Assembly: GCF_002946835.1 (NCBI RefSeq)
Contig: NZ_CP026652.1
Span: forward strand, 2,418,001 to 2,482,000
DNA: 64,000 bases
DNA from: Streptomyces dengpaensis
GTDB lineage: Bacteria > Actinomycetota > Actinomycetes > Streptomycetales > Streptomycetaceae
Direction: 5' to 3'
Below the pieces are notes generated by a model that searched no databases, was not told where the DNA came from, and saw only the letters and a program-made list of their open reading frames with translations. The stretch's first letter is position 1. Every line of letters starts with the position of its first letter. This document shows positions 54,558-63,524 of the stretch, one piece after another. A program made the translations under genes and the position numbers.

Positions 54558-55682
54558 GTGCATCCGACACCCGCCCAGCCGCTCGACGGCTCCCACGACC
54601 GCGAGATCGAGTCCCTCGCCGAGTTCGACGAGGTGGTCGCAGCGGTCGGCTCGCTCGCCCATTACCGCGTTCAGGCCGTCGATCTGACGGACCGTACGGA
54701 CGTCCTGCTGACCGTGGACTCCGCGGGCGCCGTCTTCCTCGGCTGCCCGATGGCCCCCGAGGCGGCCGCCAAGGTGCGCGCCGCCGGGGCCCTGGTCTTC
54801 CCGCCCGTCCCGGGCCTGCCCTTCGACCCGTACCGCGGTATCGTCTACTCCCCCGACGAGTTGTTCGCCTCCCTCGACGAGGGCTATGAAGCGACGCCGG
54901 ACGCCCGCGCGTACGCCTGGTTCCAGCGGACCAAGGCCGACGGCGACGTCTTCGCGTCGATGCTGCGCGCGATCCACGACGACTCCGTCTCGGACGCGCT
55001 CGACGAACTCCTCGCCGGCGCACGCGTGGTGGGCGTGATGGGCGGCCACGCGATGGCGCGCGGCACCCTGCCGTACGAGGGCGCGGCGCGCCTCGGCCGC
55101 GAGCTGGCGCGCGCCGGCTTCACGGTCGCCACCGGCGGCGGCCCCGGCGCGATGGAGGCGGCGAACCTCGGCGCGTACGCGGCCCCCTTCGACGACGGCA
55201 TGCTCACCGAGGTCCTCCAACTCCTCGCCAGGACACCGTTGTTCGCCCCCTCCGTGACGGACTGGGCGCGCGCCGCCTTCGCCGTACGGGAGCGCTGGCC
55301 CTCCGGCGGCCCCTCGGTCGGCATCCCCACCTGGTTCTACGGCCACGAACCGCCGAACGCCTTCGCCGGGCACATCGCCAAGTACTTCGCCAACGCGACC
55401 CGCGAAGACGGCCTGCTGGCCCGCTCGAACGCGGGCGTTGTCTTCCTGCCGGGCGCCGCCGGGACCGTACAGGAGATCTTCGACAACGCGACCCCGAACT
55501 ATTACGAGTCCCGTGGCGAGCCCACACCCATGGTCCTCGTGAACCGCGCGCACTGGACGGAGAAGCTGCCCACCTGGCCGCTGTTGCAGTCACTTGCGCG
55601 CGAACGCTCCATGGAGTCCCGAATCGCGCTGGTTGACCGGATCGAGGAGGCTCCGGAGGCCTTGAAACGCCTCGGCGGTTAA
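54558..55682 (+). CDS. LOG family protein (Lonely-guy-like)
   Basis: 374 residues from GTG at 54558. Contains VVGVMGGHAMARG, TVATGGGPGAMEAANLGAYA and GVVFLPGAAGTVQEIFDN. The last is the family motif PGGxGTxxE with Ala instead of the second Gly. LOG proteins cleave nucleoside 5'-monophosphates to free the base; plant-type members make cytokinins. The added N-terminal domain (about 150 residues) and the changed motif set it apart, so its substrate is uncertain. Confidence 0.85.
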   Translation: MHPTPAQPLDGSHDREIESLAEFDEVVAAVGSLAHYRVQAVDLTDRTDVLLTVDSAGAVFLGCPMAPEAAAKVRAAGALVFPPVPGLPFDPYRGIVYSPDELFASLDEGYEATPDARAYAWFQRTKADGDVFASMLRAIHDDSVSDALDELLAGARVVGVMGGHAMARGTLPYEGAARLGRELARAGFTVATGGGPGAMEAANLGAYAAPFDDGMLTEVLQLLARTPLFAPSVTDWARAAFAVRERWPSGGPSVGIPTWFYGHEPPNAFAGHIAKYFANATREDGLLARSNAGVVFLPGAAGTVQEIFDNATPNYYESRGEPTPMVLVNRAHWTEKLPTWPLLQSLARERSMESRIALVDRIEEAPEALKRLGG

Positions 55683-55720
55683 TAAGCAGGCAAAGGCAAC
55701 AGGCGTGACAGGCCTACGCG

Positions 55721-55748
55721 TTGACACTCCTTATGGCGCGCTTATAAA
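55721..55748 (+). promoter_or_regulatory. Consensus-like vegetative promoter
   Basis: TTGACA at 55721-55726, a 16-bp spacer and TATAAA at 55743-55748, close to the HrdB consensus. It lies 94 bp upstream of the LAETG protein start and probably gives strong vegetative transcription. Confidence 0.65.
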
Positions 55749-55841
55749 CCTGTGATTCTCCTGGGAGTGGTGATGCCTCACCTCATCGGTGCCTCATCGC
55801 TCCCCAACCCCCCGCACTTGTGCATCCCTTGAAGGGCAATC

Positions 55842-56534
55842 GTGGCCAATCTGTCCATTTCCCGCCGTACCGCGCGCTCCGCGCGCATACTCGGTGTCAC
55901 CGCCGCTTCGGCCGCGCTCACGCTCGGTCTCGCGGGCAACGCGCTCGCCTGCAACATCAGTGAGTTCTCCGCCGAGGCCAAGTGCGACGGCACCAAGGGC
56001 GTCATCGCCGTCACCGACAAGGACCCCTCGGGCCTCCCGGCCGTCGTCACCGTCTACCTCGAGAACAACGGCGCCGACGAGAAGATGGTCGGCGAGCAGA
56101 CGGTCAAGGGCTCTCGCGAAGGCGTCACCATCACCTTCGCCGAGGACTGGAAGCCGAACGCGACCTACCGCATCCACGTCAAGGCCGGCAACGTGGTCGA
56201 CGAGGACATCAAGCCGAACCTGACCACCCCGTCCACGGCGTGCAAGACCGAGGAGACCCCGGTCCCGTCGGCCACGCCGACGCCGTCGGAGACCCCCTCT
56301 CCGTCGGAGACCCCCGCGGACTCGCCGACCCCGTCGGCCTCCGAGAGCACCTCCGCGCCCGCGGAGACCGCGAGCAGCGTTCCCTCGCCCGCGGGCGGTG
56401 GCTCCAACCTCGCCGAGACCGGTGCGAACTCCAACACGCCGATGATCGCCGGTATCGCCGGTGCGCTCGTCGTGGTCGGCGGCGGAGCGGTGTTCTTCGG
56501 CATGCGCCGCCGTGGCGCGTCGAAGACCAACTGA
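55842..56534 (+). CDS. LAETG cell-wall-anchored surface protein
   Basis: 230 residues from GTG at 55842 (GAAGGG upstream). Signal peptide to about residue 36 ([17 protein letters not shown]), a small beta-rich domain (37-136) with Cys37, Cys48 and Cys134, a Ser/Thr/Pro linker (138-185), then the sorting signal LAETG at 190-194, a hydrophobic helix and RRR tail. LAxTG is the class E sortase motif known in Streptomyces. The function of the small domain is not recognised. Strong promoter boxes upstream suggest an abundant protein. Confidence 0.92.
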   Translation: MANLSISRRTARSARILGVTAASAALTLGLAGNALACNISEFSAEAKCDGTKGVIAVTDKDPSGLPAVVTVYLENNGADEKMVGEQTVKGSREGVTITFAEDWKPNATYRIHVKAGNVVDEDIKPNLTTPSTACKTEETPVPSATPTPSETPSPSETPADSPTPSASESTSAPAETASSVPSPAGGGSNLAETGANSNTPMIAGIAGALVVVGGGAVFFGMRRRGASKTN

Positions 56535-56639
56535 ACTGCGCCACTTCGTCACTTCGTTCGCGTGAACGTGTGGCCCGTCCCTCGGTGAGGGGCGGGCCAC
56601 CCGCGTATCCGCCACCGCCGCCTGGCCGCGGGGCTTGGG

Positions 56640-56946
56640 CGACACGCGCATCCTCCCCGGTCTTCGCGAGCCAGGCGTCCAGCTCCGCGGGGTCGCCCTC
56701 GGCCTTCGGCCCCCGGACCAGAGGAATCTCCTCCTCGGGCACGGGCTCCTGCGCCCGCGTACGGACGATGGTCTCGACCCAGCGCAGCACACCGCCCGTG
56801 TGCCGTACGAGCTGCTCCAGCGTCCAGTCGGGGCAGGTCGGCACGGTGGCGGACAGATCGGCACCGTCGGAGGTCACCACGTCCCGCAACTGCCGTACCT
56901 GCAGCTCGATCGCGTCGCCATAGCGGTCATGCCCGAGTAGCGTCAT
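56640..56946 (-). pseudogene. Truncated maleylpyruvate isomerase/mycothiol-dependent family protein
   Basis: From ATG at 56946 the frame reads MTLLGHDRYGDAIELQVRQL and then TVPTCPDWTLEQLVRHTGGVLRWVETIV, the N-terminal DinB/MDMPI fold of the TIGR03083 family (often 200-270 residues). After about 100 residues (DAWLAKTGEDARV) homology-like sequence stops; the frame continues only as antisense of the LAETG gene. The C-terminal half is therefore lost. It may be a remnant or a very short variant. Confidence 0.6.
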
Positions 56947-56956
56947 GATCCGCACC

Positions 56957-57997
56957 TTATGCGGCGGAGGGCTCCCCGAGGACGACAATGTCTGCCGCGT
57001 CGAACTCCACGCCGACCTCGTCCCCGGGCTCCGGCGCGTCCCGCAGCGCGCACGCCGCTTCGAGCCGGGGCGCGCCCTCCGGTTGCAGCTGTACGGCGAC
57101 ATGGGTGCCCCGGAAGGTGCGCGCGGCGACGGTGCAGCGCAGCCCTTCGGCCGCGTCGACGAGCCGTACGCCGGCGGGCCGTACGAGGAGGGTGCGTGGG
57201 CCCTGCGGGGTGCCCTCCGGCACCGGGAGCTTCCCCCACGGGGTGTCCGCGGCCTCACCGCTCACCGTCGCCCCGACCACGTTGTCGAAACCGAGGAAAC
57301 GGGCCACGAACGCGTCCGCGGGGTGCTGCCAGACCTCAAGAGGCGTACCGGACTGGGCGATCTTTCCGTCGCGCATCACGACGACCCGGTCGGCGAGCGC
57401 GAAGGCCTCCCCCTGGTCGTGCGTGACGGCGAGCACGGTCGTGCCCAACTCGCCGAAGAGCTCGCGGAGTTCGACCACGAGCCGTTCGCGCAGTGAGCGG
57501 TCCAGCTGGCCGAGCGGTTCGTCGAGCATCAGCAGCCGGGGGCGGGGCGCCAGGGCACGGGCCAGCGCGACGCGCTGCTGCTCGCCACCGGAGAGAGCGG
57601 CCACGGCCCGCCCCTGCGCCCCGGGCAGCCCCACGAGGTCCAGCAACTCCCGTACGTGAGCGTCCTGTTGGGCCTTCGACGCCCCGCTTCCGCGCATCCG
57701 CAACCCGAAGGCCACATTGCCGCCCACGTCCCGCTGCGGGAAGAGCTGATGGTCCTGGAACATCAGGCCCACGCCCCGCTTGTGCGCGGGCACCCCCGCC
57801 TGGTCGCGTCCGCTCAGCATCACACGGCCCGCGTCGAGCGCCTGCAATCCGGCCACCGCCCGCAGCAGCGTGGACTTTCCGCTGCCGCTCGGCCCGAGCA
57901 CGCAGACGATCTCGTGCTCGGCGACATCGAGGCCGACGGCGTCGAGCACCGGCCGCCCGCCGAAGCGTACGGTCGCGCCTTCGAGGCTCAGCAGCAT
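56957..57997 (-). CDS. thiQ: Thiamine ABC transporter ATP-binding protein (ThiQ-like)
   Basis: 346 residues. Walker A GPSGSGKS, Q-loop FQDHQLFP, signature LSGGEQQRVALARAL and Walker B LLMLDEPLGQLD are intact, and a C-terminal TOBE-like extension follows residue 235, making it longer than classical ThiQ. Starts directly at the permease stop. The TPP riboswitch ahead of thiB supports thiamine rather than iron as substrate. Confidence 0.88.
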   Translation of the reverse strand: MLLSLEGATVRFGGRPVLDAVGLDVAEHEIVCVLGPSGSGKSTLLRAVAGLQALDAGRVMLSGRDQAGVPAHKRGVGLMFQDHQLFPQRDVGGNVAFGLRMRGSGASKAQQDAHVRELLDLVGLPGAQGRAVAALSGGEQQRVALARALAPRPRLLMLDEPLGQLDRSLRERLVVELRELFGELGTTVLAVTHDQGEAFALADRVVVMRDGKIAQSGTPLEVWQHPADAFVARFLGFDNVVGATVSGEAADTPWGKLPVPEGTPQGPRTLLVRPAGVRLVDAAEGLRCTVAARTFRGTHVAVQLQPEGAPRLEAACALRDAPEPGDEVGVEFDAADIVVLGEPSAA

Positions 57998-59680
57998 CTA
58001 GAACTCCCCGGTCCGGTCGGTTCGTACGCGCTCCAACAGCAGCAGCGCCACCGCGCACACCACCATCAAGATCGTCGAAAGGGCCATCGCCTGGCCGTAG
58101 TTGAGCTCGCCCGCCCGCCCAAGCAGCCGGGCCACGGCGACCGGCAGCGTCGGGTTGTCGGGCCGCGCGATGAACACGGTCGCCCCGAACTCGCCGAGCG
58201 ACACGGCGAACGCGAACCCGGCCGCGATCAGCAACGCCCGCCGCACCATCGGCAGATCGACCTCGCGCCACACCCGCCACGGCGACGCCCCGAGCACGGC
58301 CGCCGCCTCCCGCAGCCGTGCGTCCACCGCCCGCAGCACGGGCAGCATCGTCCGTACGACAAAGGGGACGCCCACCAGTGCCTGCGCGAGCGGCACCAGG
58401 ATCCAGCTGCCGCGGAGGTTCAGCGGGGGCTCGTCCAGCGCGATCAGGAAGCCGAAGCCGACGGTCACGGCGGAGATGCCGAGCGGCAGCATCAGCAGCG
58501 CGTCGAATCCGCGGACGAGACGGCCCGCGTCGCGCCGGGTCAGGGCCGCGGCGGCGAGACCGCCGATCACCACGGCGATGGCGGTGGCGGCGAGGGCGTA
58601 CTCCAGCGAATTGCCGATCGCCTCGATCGGCGCGACCAGGAAGACCCCGCTGTCGTCGCTGGTCAGCGCCCGGTAGTAGCCGAAGCCGGGGGCGTCGAAC
58701 GACCGCTGCACAAGCACGGCCAGGGGCAGCAGGAGCAGCACGACGACGCTGGCGAGGACGCCCGCCAGCAGGGCCCACTGCCCGGCCCCGCGCGGCCGGC
58801 GCGCGGTCACCTCCGGGGCCACCAGGCGCAGTGCGGTTTCCCGGCGGCGTACGGTCCAGGCGTGCACGGCGAGGATCGCGCCCACCGCCATGAACTGGAT
58901 GACCGTCAGCACCGCCGCCGTCGCGAGGTCGAAGATCTCCGAGGTCTGCCGGTAGATCTCGACCTCGAGCGTCGAGAACGTGGGGCCGCCGAGGATCTGC
59001 ACCACACCGAACGAGGTGAACGTGAAGAGGAAGACCATCAGCGCGGCGGCGGCGACCGCGGGGGCGAGCGCCGGGAGAGTGACCTGCCGCCAGGCCCTCA
59101 GCTGAGACGCGCCGAGCATCCGCGCGGCCTCCTCCTGACGCGGATCGAGCTGCGACCAGAGCCCGCCGACGGTGCGGACGACGACCGCGTAGTTGAAGAA
59201 GACATGCGCGAGCAGGATCGCCCAGACGGTGGTGTCGAGCCGCACACCCCACCACTCGTCGAGGAGCCCGCCGCGACCGACGAGGGCGAGGAACGCCGTA
59301 CCCACGACAACGGTCGGCAGCACGAAGGGGACGGTCACGACGGCGCGCAGGATCTGCTTGCCCCTGAAATCGAAGCGCGCGAAGACATACGCGCCGGGGA
59401 GCGCGATCAGCAGCGTGAGCGCCGTCGACGCGAGCGCCTGCCAGGTGGTGAACCACAGAACGTGCCCGATGCCGGGCTGGGCGACCACGTCCCAGATCCG
59501 CCCGAACTGCCAGCCCCCGTCGGCCTTGAGGCCACGGGCCACGATCGCGGCGACGGGGTAGGCGAAGAAGACGCCGAAGAACGCGACGGGCAGGGCCATG
59601 AGACCGAGCCGCGCCGCGTACTTCCCGCGGGTCCTTCGAGGGACTACTTCAGTACGAGTGAGGTCCACGAATTGACCCAC
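57998..59680 (-). CDS. thiP: Thiamine ABC transporter permease (ThiP-like)
   Basis: 560 residues, a fused double permease with about twelve membrane helices and two EAA loops (PRQEEAARMLGASQLRAW and RLREAAAVLGASPWRVW). GTG at 59680 overlaps the thiB end by 37 bp; GTG at 59665 is also possible. Translation is coupled either way. Confidence 0.9.
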   Translation of the reverse strand: MGQFVDLTRTEVVPRRTRGKYAARLGLMALPVAFFGVFFAYPVAAIVARGLKADGGWQFGRIWDVVAQPGIGHVLWFTTWQALASTALTLLIALPGAYVFARFDFRGKQILRAVVTVPFVLPTVVVGTAFLALVGRGGLLDEWWGVRLDTTVWAILLAHVFFNYAVVVRTVGGLWSQLDPRQEEAARMLGASQLRAWRQVTLPALAPAVAAAALMVFLFTFTSFGVVQILGGPTFSTLEVEIYRQTSEIFDLATAAVLTVIQFMAVGAILAVHAWTVRRRETALRLVAPEVTARRPRGAGQWALLAGVLASVVVLLLLPLAVLVQRSFDAPGFGYYRALTSDDSGVFLVAPIEAIGNSLEYALAATAIAVVIGGLAAAALTRRDAGRLVRGFDALLMLPLGISAVTVGFGFLIALDEPPLNLRGSWILVPLAQALVGVPFVVRTMLPVLRAVDARLREAAAVLGASPWRVWREVDLPMVRRALLIAAGFAFAVSLGEFGATVFIARPDNPTLPVAVARLLGRAGELNYGQAMALSTILMVVCAVALLLLERVRTDRTGEF

Positions 59681-60729
59681 TGGTCGCGGTTGGCGGCGAT
59701 CTTCGCCGGGTCCATGGTCTCGGGGTCCTCGGCCTGCGGGCCGTACTTCGTGAACTCCTCGGGCACCTGCGCGGCCTCACGCACGGGGTAGACGAACATG
59801 TTGAGCGGCATGTCGTCCTGGAACTCCTTGGTGAGCAAGAAGTCGATGAAGGCCTTGCCGCCCTCGGTGTTCTTCGCGTTGCTCAGCAGCCCCGCGTACT
59901 CGACCTGCCGGAAGCAGGTGCCGGTCGCGACACCTGTGGGCGCGTCGGCCGGCTTCGGGTCAGCGTAGATGACCTCGACGGGCGGCGAGGAGGCGTACGA
60001 GACGACGAGCGGCCGGTCGGCCTTGGCCTTCTTGCCGCCCGCGGAGCCGGAGAACTCCTCGTTGTAGGCCTGCTCCCAGCCGTCGACGACCTTCACGCCG
60101 TTCGCCTTGAGCTTCTTCCAGTAGTCCTGCCAGTTGTCGTCGCCGTACCGCGCGGCGGTGCCCAGCAAGAAGCCGAGACCGGGCGACGAGGTGGACGCGT
60201 TCTCCGTGACGAGGAGGTTCTTGTACGCGGGCTTGATCAGGTCGTCGAAGGAGGACGGCGGCGCCAGCTTGTGGTCGGCGAAGTACTTCTTGTCGTAGTT
60301 GACGCAGATGTCGCCGGAGTCGATGGGCGTGACGCGGTGCTTGTCCTGGTCGACCCGGTACTCGGGCAGGATCAGGCCGGAGCCCTTCGGCTCGTACGGC
60401 TGGAACAGCCCGTTGTCGAGCGCGCGGGACAGCAGCGTGTTGTCGACGCCGAAGAAGACGTCGCCCTGCGGGTTGTCCTTCGTGAGGATCGCCTTGTTGA
60501 CGGCCTGTCCGGCGTCGCCGTCCTCGAGGACCTTGACCTTGTAGCCGGACCGCTTCTCGAAGTCCTTGAGTACGCTCTTCGACACGGCCCACGAGTCGTG
60601 GCTGACGAGCGTCACGGTCTTGGGGTCCGCCGAGCCGTTGTCGCCGGAGGCCCCGCACGCGGTCAGTACGGGCAGCGTGACAAGGCCGAGGCCGACGGCC
60701 ACGACCGCGAACTTCTTGGTGGTGCTCAC
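59644..60729 (-). CDS. thiB: Thiamine-binding lipoprotein (ThiB-like)
   Basis: 361 residues from GTG at 60729 with AGGAGG 6 bp upstream; the open frame beyond it is the riboswitch. Signal peptide and lipobox LTAC (about residues 20-23). Periplasmic-binding fold with TLVSHDSWAVSKSVLKDFE, GDVFFGVDNTLLSRAL and INYD-like ICVNYDKKYF. Together with ThiP and ThiQ it forms the thiBPQ thiamine/TPP importer. Confidence 0.93.
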   Translation of the reverse strand: MSTTKKFAVVAVGLGLVTLPVLTACGASGDNGSADPKTVTLVSHDSWAVSKSVLKDFEKRSGYKVKVLEDGDAGQAVNKAILTKDNPQGDVFFGVDNTLLSRALDNGLFQPYEPKGSGLILPEYRVDQDKHRVTPIDSGDICVNYDKKYFADHKLAPPSSFDDLIKPAYKNLLVTENASTSSPGLGFLLGTAARYGDDNWQDYWKKLKANGVKVVDGWEQAYNEEFSGSAGGKKAKADRPLVVSYASSPPVEVIYADPKPADAPTGVATGTCFRQVEYAGLLSNAKNTEGGKAFIDFLLTKEFQDDMPLNMFVYPVREAAQVPEEFTKYGPQAEDPETMDPAKIAANRDQWVNSWTSLVLK

Positions 60730-60764
60730 TGAATTCCTCCTGGGTTGACCAGGAAGAGACGCGG

Positions 60765-60800
60765 CCCTGCCCGGGAACCTCCGAAAGTTCCCGGGCAGGG
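60765..60800 (-). terminator. Perfect 14-bp hairpin in the thiB leader
   Basis: On + coordinates CCCTGCCCGGGAAC (60765-60778) pairs with GTTCCCGGGCAGGG (60787-60800). It lies between the TPP riboswitch and the thiB ribosome site, where it could be the terminator or part of the expression platform. No T-run follows. Confidence 0.65.
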
Positions 60801-60818
60801 CGCAACAGCTGGAGTAAT

Positions 60819-60922
60819 GACCGAACTTCCTACCCAGAATGACCTGGGCGAGGTTCAGAGGGTCTGCGGCCCACCGATGATCTGGCTGCCGCACTCTCAG
60901 CGCTGTGGCGCTCCCCTGTCGG
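60819..60922 (-). ncRNA. TPP (THI-box) riboswitch
   Basis: Read on the minus strand: ACAGGGGAGC, GCTGAGAG, CAGACCCTCTGAACCT and CCAGGTCATTCTGGGTAGG, in that order and with normal spacing. These match the conserved P2/P3 and P4/P5 elements of the TPP aptamer. It lies 90 bp before the thiB start and would lower import genes when thiamine pyrophosphate is abundant. Confidence 0.92.
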
Positions 60923-60924
60923 AA

Positions 60925-60958
60925 TATGAAGATGTACGAACTATGAAGATGTACGAAC
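60925..60958. repeat. Perfect 17-bp tandem direct repeat at the thi promoter
   Basis: TATGAAGATGTACGAAC at 60925-60941 is repeated exactly at 60942-60958. It begins 3 bp upstream of the riboswitch and ends 10 bp after the rlmN stop, so it must hold or overlap the thi promoter. Confidence 0.9.
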
Positions 60959-60968
60959 GCAGGACAGG

Positions 60969-62075
60969 TTACCGCTCGGTGGCCGCGAGCTGACCGCACG
61001 CCCCGTCAATCTCCTGACCCCGGGTGTCCCGGATGGTCACGGGTACCCCATGGGCAGCGATGGCCTCGACGAACGCCTTCTCGTCCTCAGGACGGGAGGC
61101 GGTCCACTTCGAACCCGGAGTCGGGTTCAGCGGGATGAGATTGACGTGCACCGGCTTGCCCTTGAGCAACCGTCCGAGCCGGTCACCGCGCCACGCCTGG
61201 TCGTTGATGTCCCGGATGAGGGCGTACTCGATGGAGAGCCGCCGCCCGGACTTGGCCGCATACTCCCAGCCGGCGTCCAGCACCTCGCGCACCTTCCACC
61301 GCGTGTTCACGGGGACGAGGGTGTCGCGCAACTCGTCGTCCGGCGCGTGCAGCGAGATGGCGAGGCGGCACTTGAAGCCCTCGTCGGAGAACCGGTGGAT
61401 GGCGGGGACCAGTCCTACCGTCGACACGGTGATACCGCGCTGCGAGAGCCCGAGCCCGTCCGGCTCGGGATCGGTGAGCGCGCGGATCGCTCCGACCACC
61501 CGCTTGTAGTTGGCGAACGGCTCGCCCATGCCCATGAAGACGATGTTGCTCAGCCGTGCCGGACCGCCCGGGATCTCGCCGTCCCTGAGGGCCCGCATGC
61601 CGTCGACGATCTGGTGCACGATCTCGCCGGTGGACAGGTTCCGGTCCAGGCCGGCCTGTCCGGTGGCGCAGAACGGACAGTTCATCCCGCAGCCCGCCTG
61701 CGAGCTGATGCACATGGTCACCCGGTCCGGGTACCGCATCAGCACGGACTCGACGAGCGTGCCGTCGAAGAGCCGCCACAGGGTCTTGCGGGTGGTGTCC
61801 TGGTCGGTGGACAGATGCCGCACGACCGTCATCAGCTCGGGGAGCAGCGCCTCCTGGAGCTTGCCGCGCGAGGCGGCCGGGATGTCCGTCCACTCCGCGG
61901 GGTCGTGCGCGTACCGCGCGAAGTAGTGCTGCGAGAGTTGCTTGGCGCGAAACGGCTTCTCACCGATCGCGGCAACCGCCTCCTTGCGCTCGACGGGCGT
62001 GAGATCGGCGAGATGCCGCGGCGGCTTCTTGGCTCCGCGCGGGGCGACGAAAATGAGTTCTCCGGGCTTAGGCAT
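60969..62075 (-). CDS. rlmN: 23S rRNA/tRNA methyltransferase RlmN (radical SAM)
   Basis: Methylates A2503 of 23S rRNA and A37 of some tRNAs at C2. 368 residues. The cluster motif CGMNCPFC is at about 129-136, GMGEPFANY is the SAM site, and [18 protein letters not shown] follows. The C-terminal catalytic Cys lies in EIDGACGQL. Normal length; start at 62075 ([14 protein letters not shown]). Confidence 0.96.
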   Translation of the reverse strand: MPKPGELIFVAPRGAKKPPRHLADLTPVERKEAVAAIGEKPFRAKQLSQHYFARYAHDPAEWTDIPAASRGKLQEALLPELMTVVRHLSTDQDTTRKTLWRLFDGTLVESVLMRYPDRVTMCISSQAGCGMNCPFCATGQAGLDRNLSTGEIVHQIVDGMRALRDGEIPGGPARLSNIVFMGMGEPFANYKRVVGAIRALTDPEPDGLGLSQRGITVSTVGLVPAIHRFSDEGFKCRLAISLHAPDDELRDTLVPVNTRWKVREVLDAGWEYAAKSGRRLSIEYALIRDINDQAWRGDRLGRLLKGKPVHVNLIPLNPTPGSKWTASRPEDEKAFVEAIAAHGVPVTIRDTRGQEIDGACGQLAATER

Positions 62076-62118
62076 GGCTGTTCCAGTGTCGCAGATCCAC
62101 TAGCGTGCCCCAGTCGGC

Positions 62119-62295
62119 TCAGAAGAGGCCGGCGATCGCGGTGAAGACCCAGGTGACGTAGGTCTTCGTCCGGTGCCATCCACCGCAGTACAGCCTGGGC
62201 CTGCGGCGTCTTTCCTGTGCGAGGAGCGCCCCGCACCACCGGCACGGCAGATCACCGTGATATGTGCCGTCGTCCCCCAGCCGCGCCTGCCCCAT
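62119..62295 (-). CDS. Small zinc-site protein, 58 residues
   Basis: ATG at 62295 (MGQARLGDDGTYHG) to TGA at 62119. Contains CRWCG (Cys18, Cys21) and LYCGGWH (Cys37, His41), a plausible zinc site of the CxxC...CxxxH type. Rest of the C-terminus is YVTWVFTAIAGLF, a short hydrophobic tail. Coding bias is normal for the organism. It lies between cdsA and rlmN, co-directional, 43 bp before rlmN. Function unknown. Confidence 0.7.
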   Translation of the reverse strand: MGQARLGDDGTYHGDLPCRWCGALLAQERRRRPRLYCGGWHRTKTYVTWVFTAIAGLF

Positions 62296-62328
62296 GGGTG
62301 GACCCTACCGACTGGCCCGTACAGCAGC

Positions 62329-62366
62329 GAGCGAGCCCCCGCCCGGAACAGGGCGGGGGCTCGCTC
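62329..62366 (-). terminator. Terminator of cdsA
   Basis: GAGCGAGCCCCCGCCC (62329-62344) pairs perfectly with GGGCGGGGGCTCGCTC (62351-62366) with a 6-nt loop, 18 bp after the cdsA stop. Confidence 0.85.
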
Positions 62367-62384
62367 AAGCCGCGTGCTGGCCGC

Positions 62385-63524
62385 TCAGCCGGACCCTACG
62401 AACACCACCATCAGCAACCACACCACCGGCGCCGTGGGCAGCAGCGAGTCCAGCCGGTCCATGATGCCGCCGTGCCCCGGCAGCAGCGTGCCCATGTCCT
62501 TGATGCCCAGGTCCCGCTTGATCATGGACTCGCCGAGGTCGCCGAGCGTGGCGCTGGCCGCGACCGCGAGGCCGAGGAGCAGACCCTGCCACCAGGTGCC
62601 GTCGTCGATCAGGAACTGCATGCACAGCGCACCCGCCGCCATCGCGAAGGTGACCGCTCCGAGCAGCCCCTCGCGGGTCTTGCCGGGGCTGATGCGCGGC
62701 GCCAGCTTGTGCTTGCCGAAGCGCCAGCCGACGGCGTACGCGCCCGTGTCGCTGACCACGGCCAGCAGCAGGAACGTGAGGACCCGCCGCGCACCGTCGT
62801 CCGCGGTGAGCATCATGGCCACGAACGTGGCGAGGAACGGGATGTAGAAGGCCGCGAAGACCCCTGCCGTGACGTCCTTGAGGTAGCCCTCGGGCGGTTC
62901 TGTCATCCGCCAGACGAGGACGGCCAGCGCGGTGAGCGCCATCGCCACCCACGCGCCCTCGGCGCCCCGGACGTATCCGGCGACGACCATCGCGGCCCCG
63001 CCGAGTGCCAGCGGAACGAGGGGCGCCTTGATGCCCTTGCGCTCCTCCAGCCGTGAGGTGAGCTCCCACAGCCCCACCACCACGGCGACCGCTATCACTC
63101 CGACGAACACGGCCTTGACGATGAACAACGACGCGACGATCACCGCACCGAGCCCGACGCCCACTCCTATGGCTGCGCCCAGGTCGCGACCCGCGCTCTT
63201 CTTCTGCGGTGCGGGGGCGGGCTCGGGGGCGGCGCTGGGCATGGGCTCCTGTGGACTCTGCGGATGGTGCGACGGCACCGCGTAGGGCGCCGCCGACGGT
63301 GTGTCGTCGCGGAACAGGGGGCCACTCAGCCGAGCGGCCCCCCGGTCGTGATCCTGGTCTCCGCCATGTGCGGGTACGTCGGGCACGGTGGGCATGGGGC
63401 GAGTCTGCTGCGCGTCAAACGCATCGTATGCGGGACCCGCCGGGCCTGCCCCCTGGACAGGCCCCTGCTCGGACGGCCCCCAGTACCCGGCTTGTGGCGG
63501 CGCCCCCCAGGAAGAGTCGTTCAT
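62385..63524 (-). CDS. cdsA: Phosphatidate cytidylyltransferase
   Basis: Makes CDP-diacylglycerol for phospholipid synthesis. 379 residues. A Pro/Ala/Gln-rich cytoplasmic arm (1-110) precedes eight membrane helices. The signature SDTGAYAVGWRFGKHKL and the C-terminal LGDLGESMIKRDLGIKDMG and PGHGGIMDRLDS match the family. ATG overlaps the frr stop by 1 bp (TGATG). Confidence 0.96.
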   Translation of the reverse strand: MNDSSWGAPPQAGYWGPSEQGPVQGAGPAGPAYDAFDAQQTRPMPTVPDVPAHGGDQDHDRGAARLSGPLFRDDTPSAAPYAVPSHHPQSPQEPMPSAAPEPAPAPQKKSAGRDLGAAIGVGVGLGAVIVASLFIVKAVFVGVIAVAVVVGLWELTSRLEERKGIKAPLVPLALGGAAMVVAGYVRGAEGAWVAMALTALAVLVWRMTEPPEGYLKDVTAGVFAAFYIPFLATFVAMMLTADDGARRVLTFLLLAVVSDTGAYAVGWRFGKHKLAPRISPGKTREGLLGAVTFAMAAGALCMQFLIDDGTWWQGLLLGLAVAASATLGDLGESMIKRDLGIKDMGTLLPGHGGIMDRLDSLLPTAPVVWLLMVVFVGSG

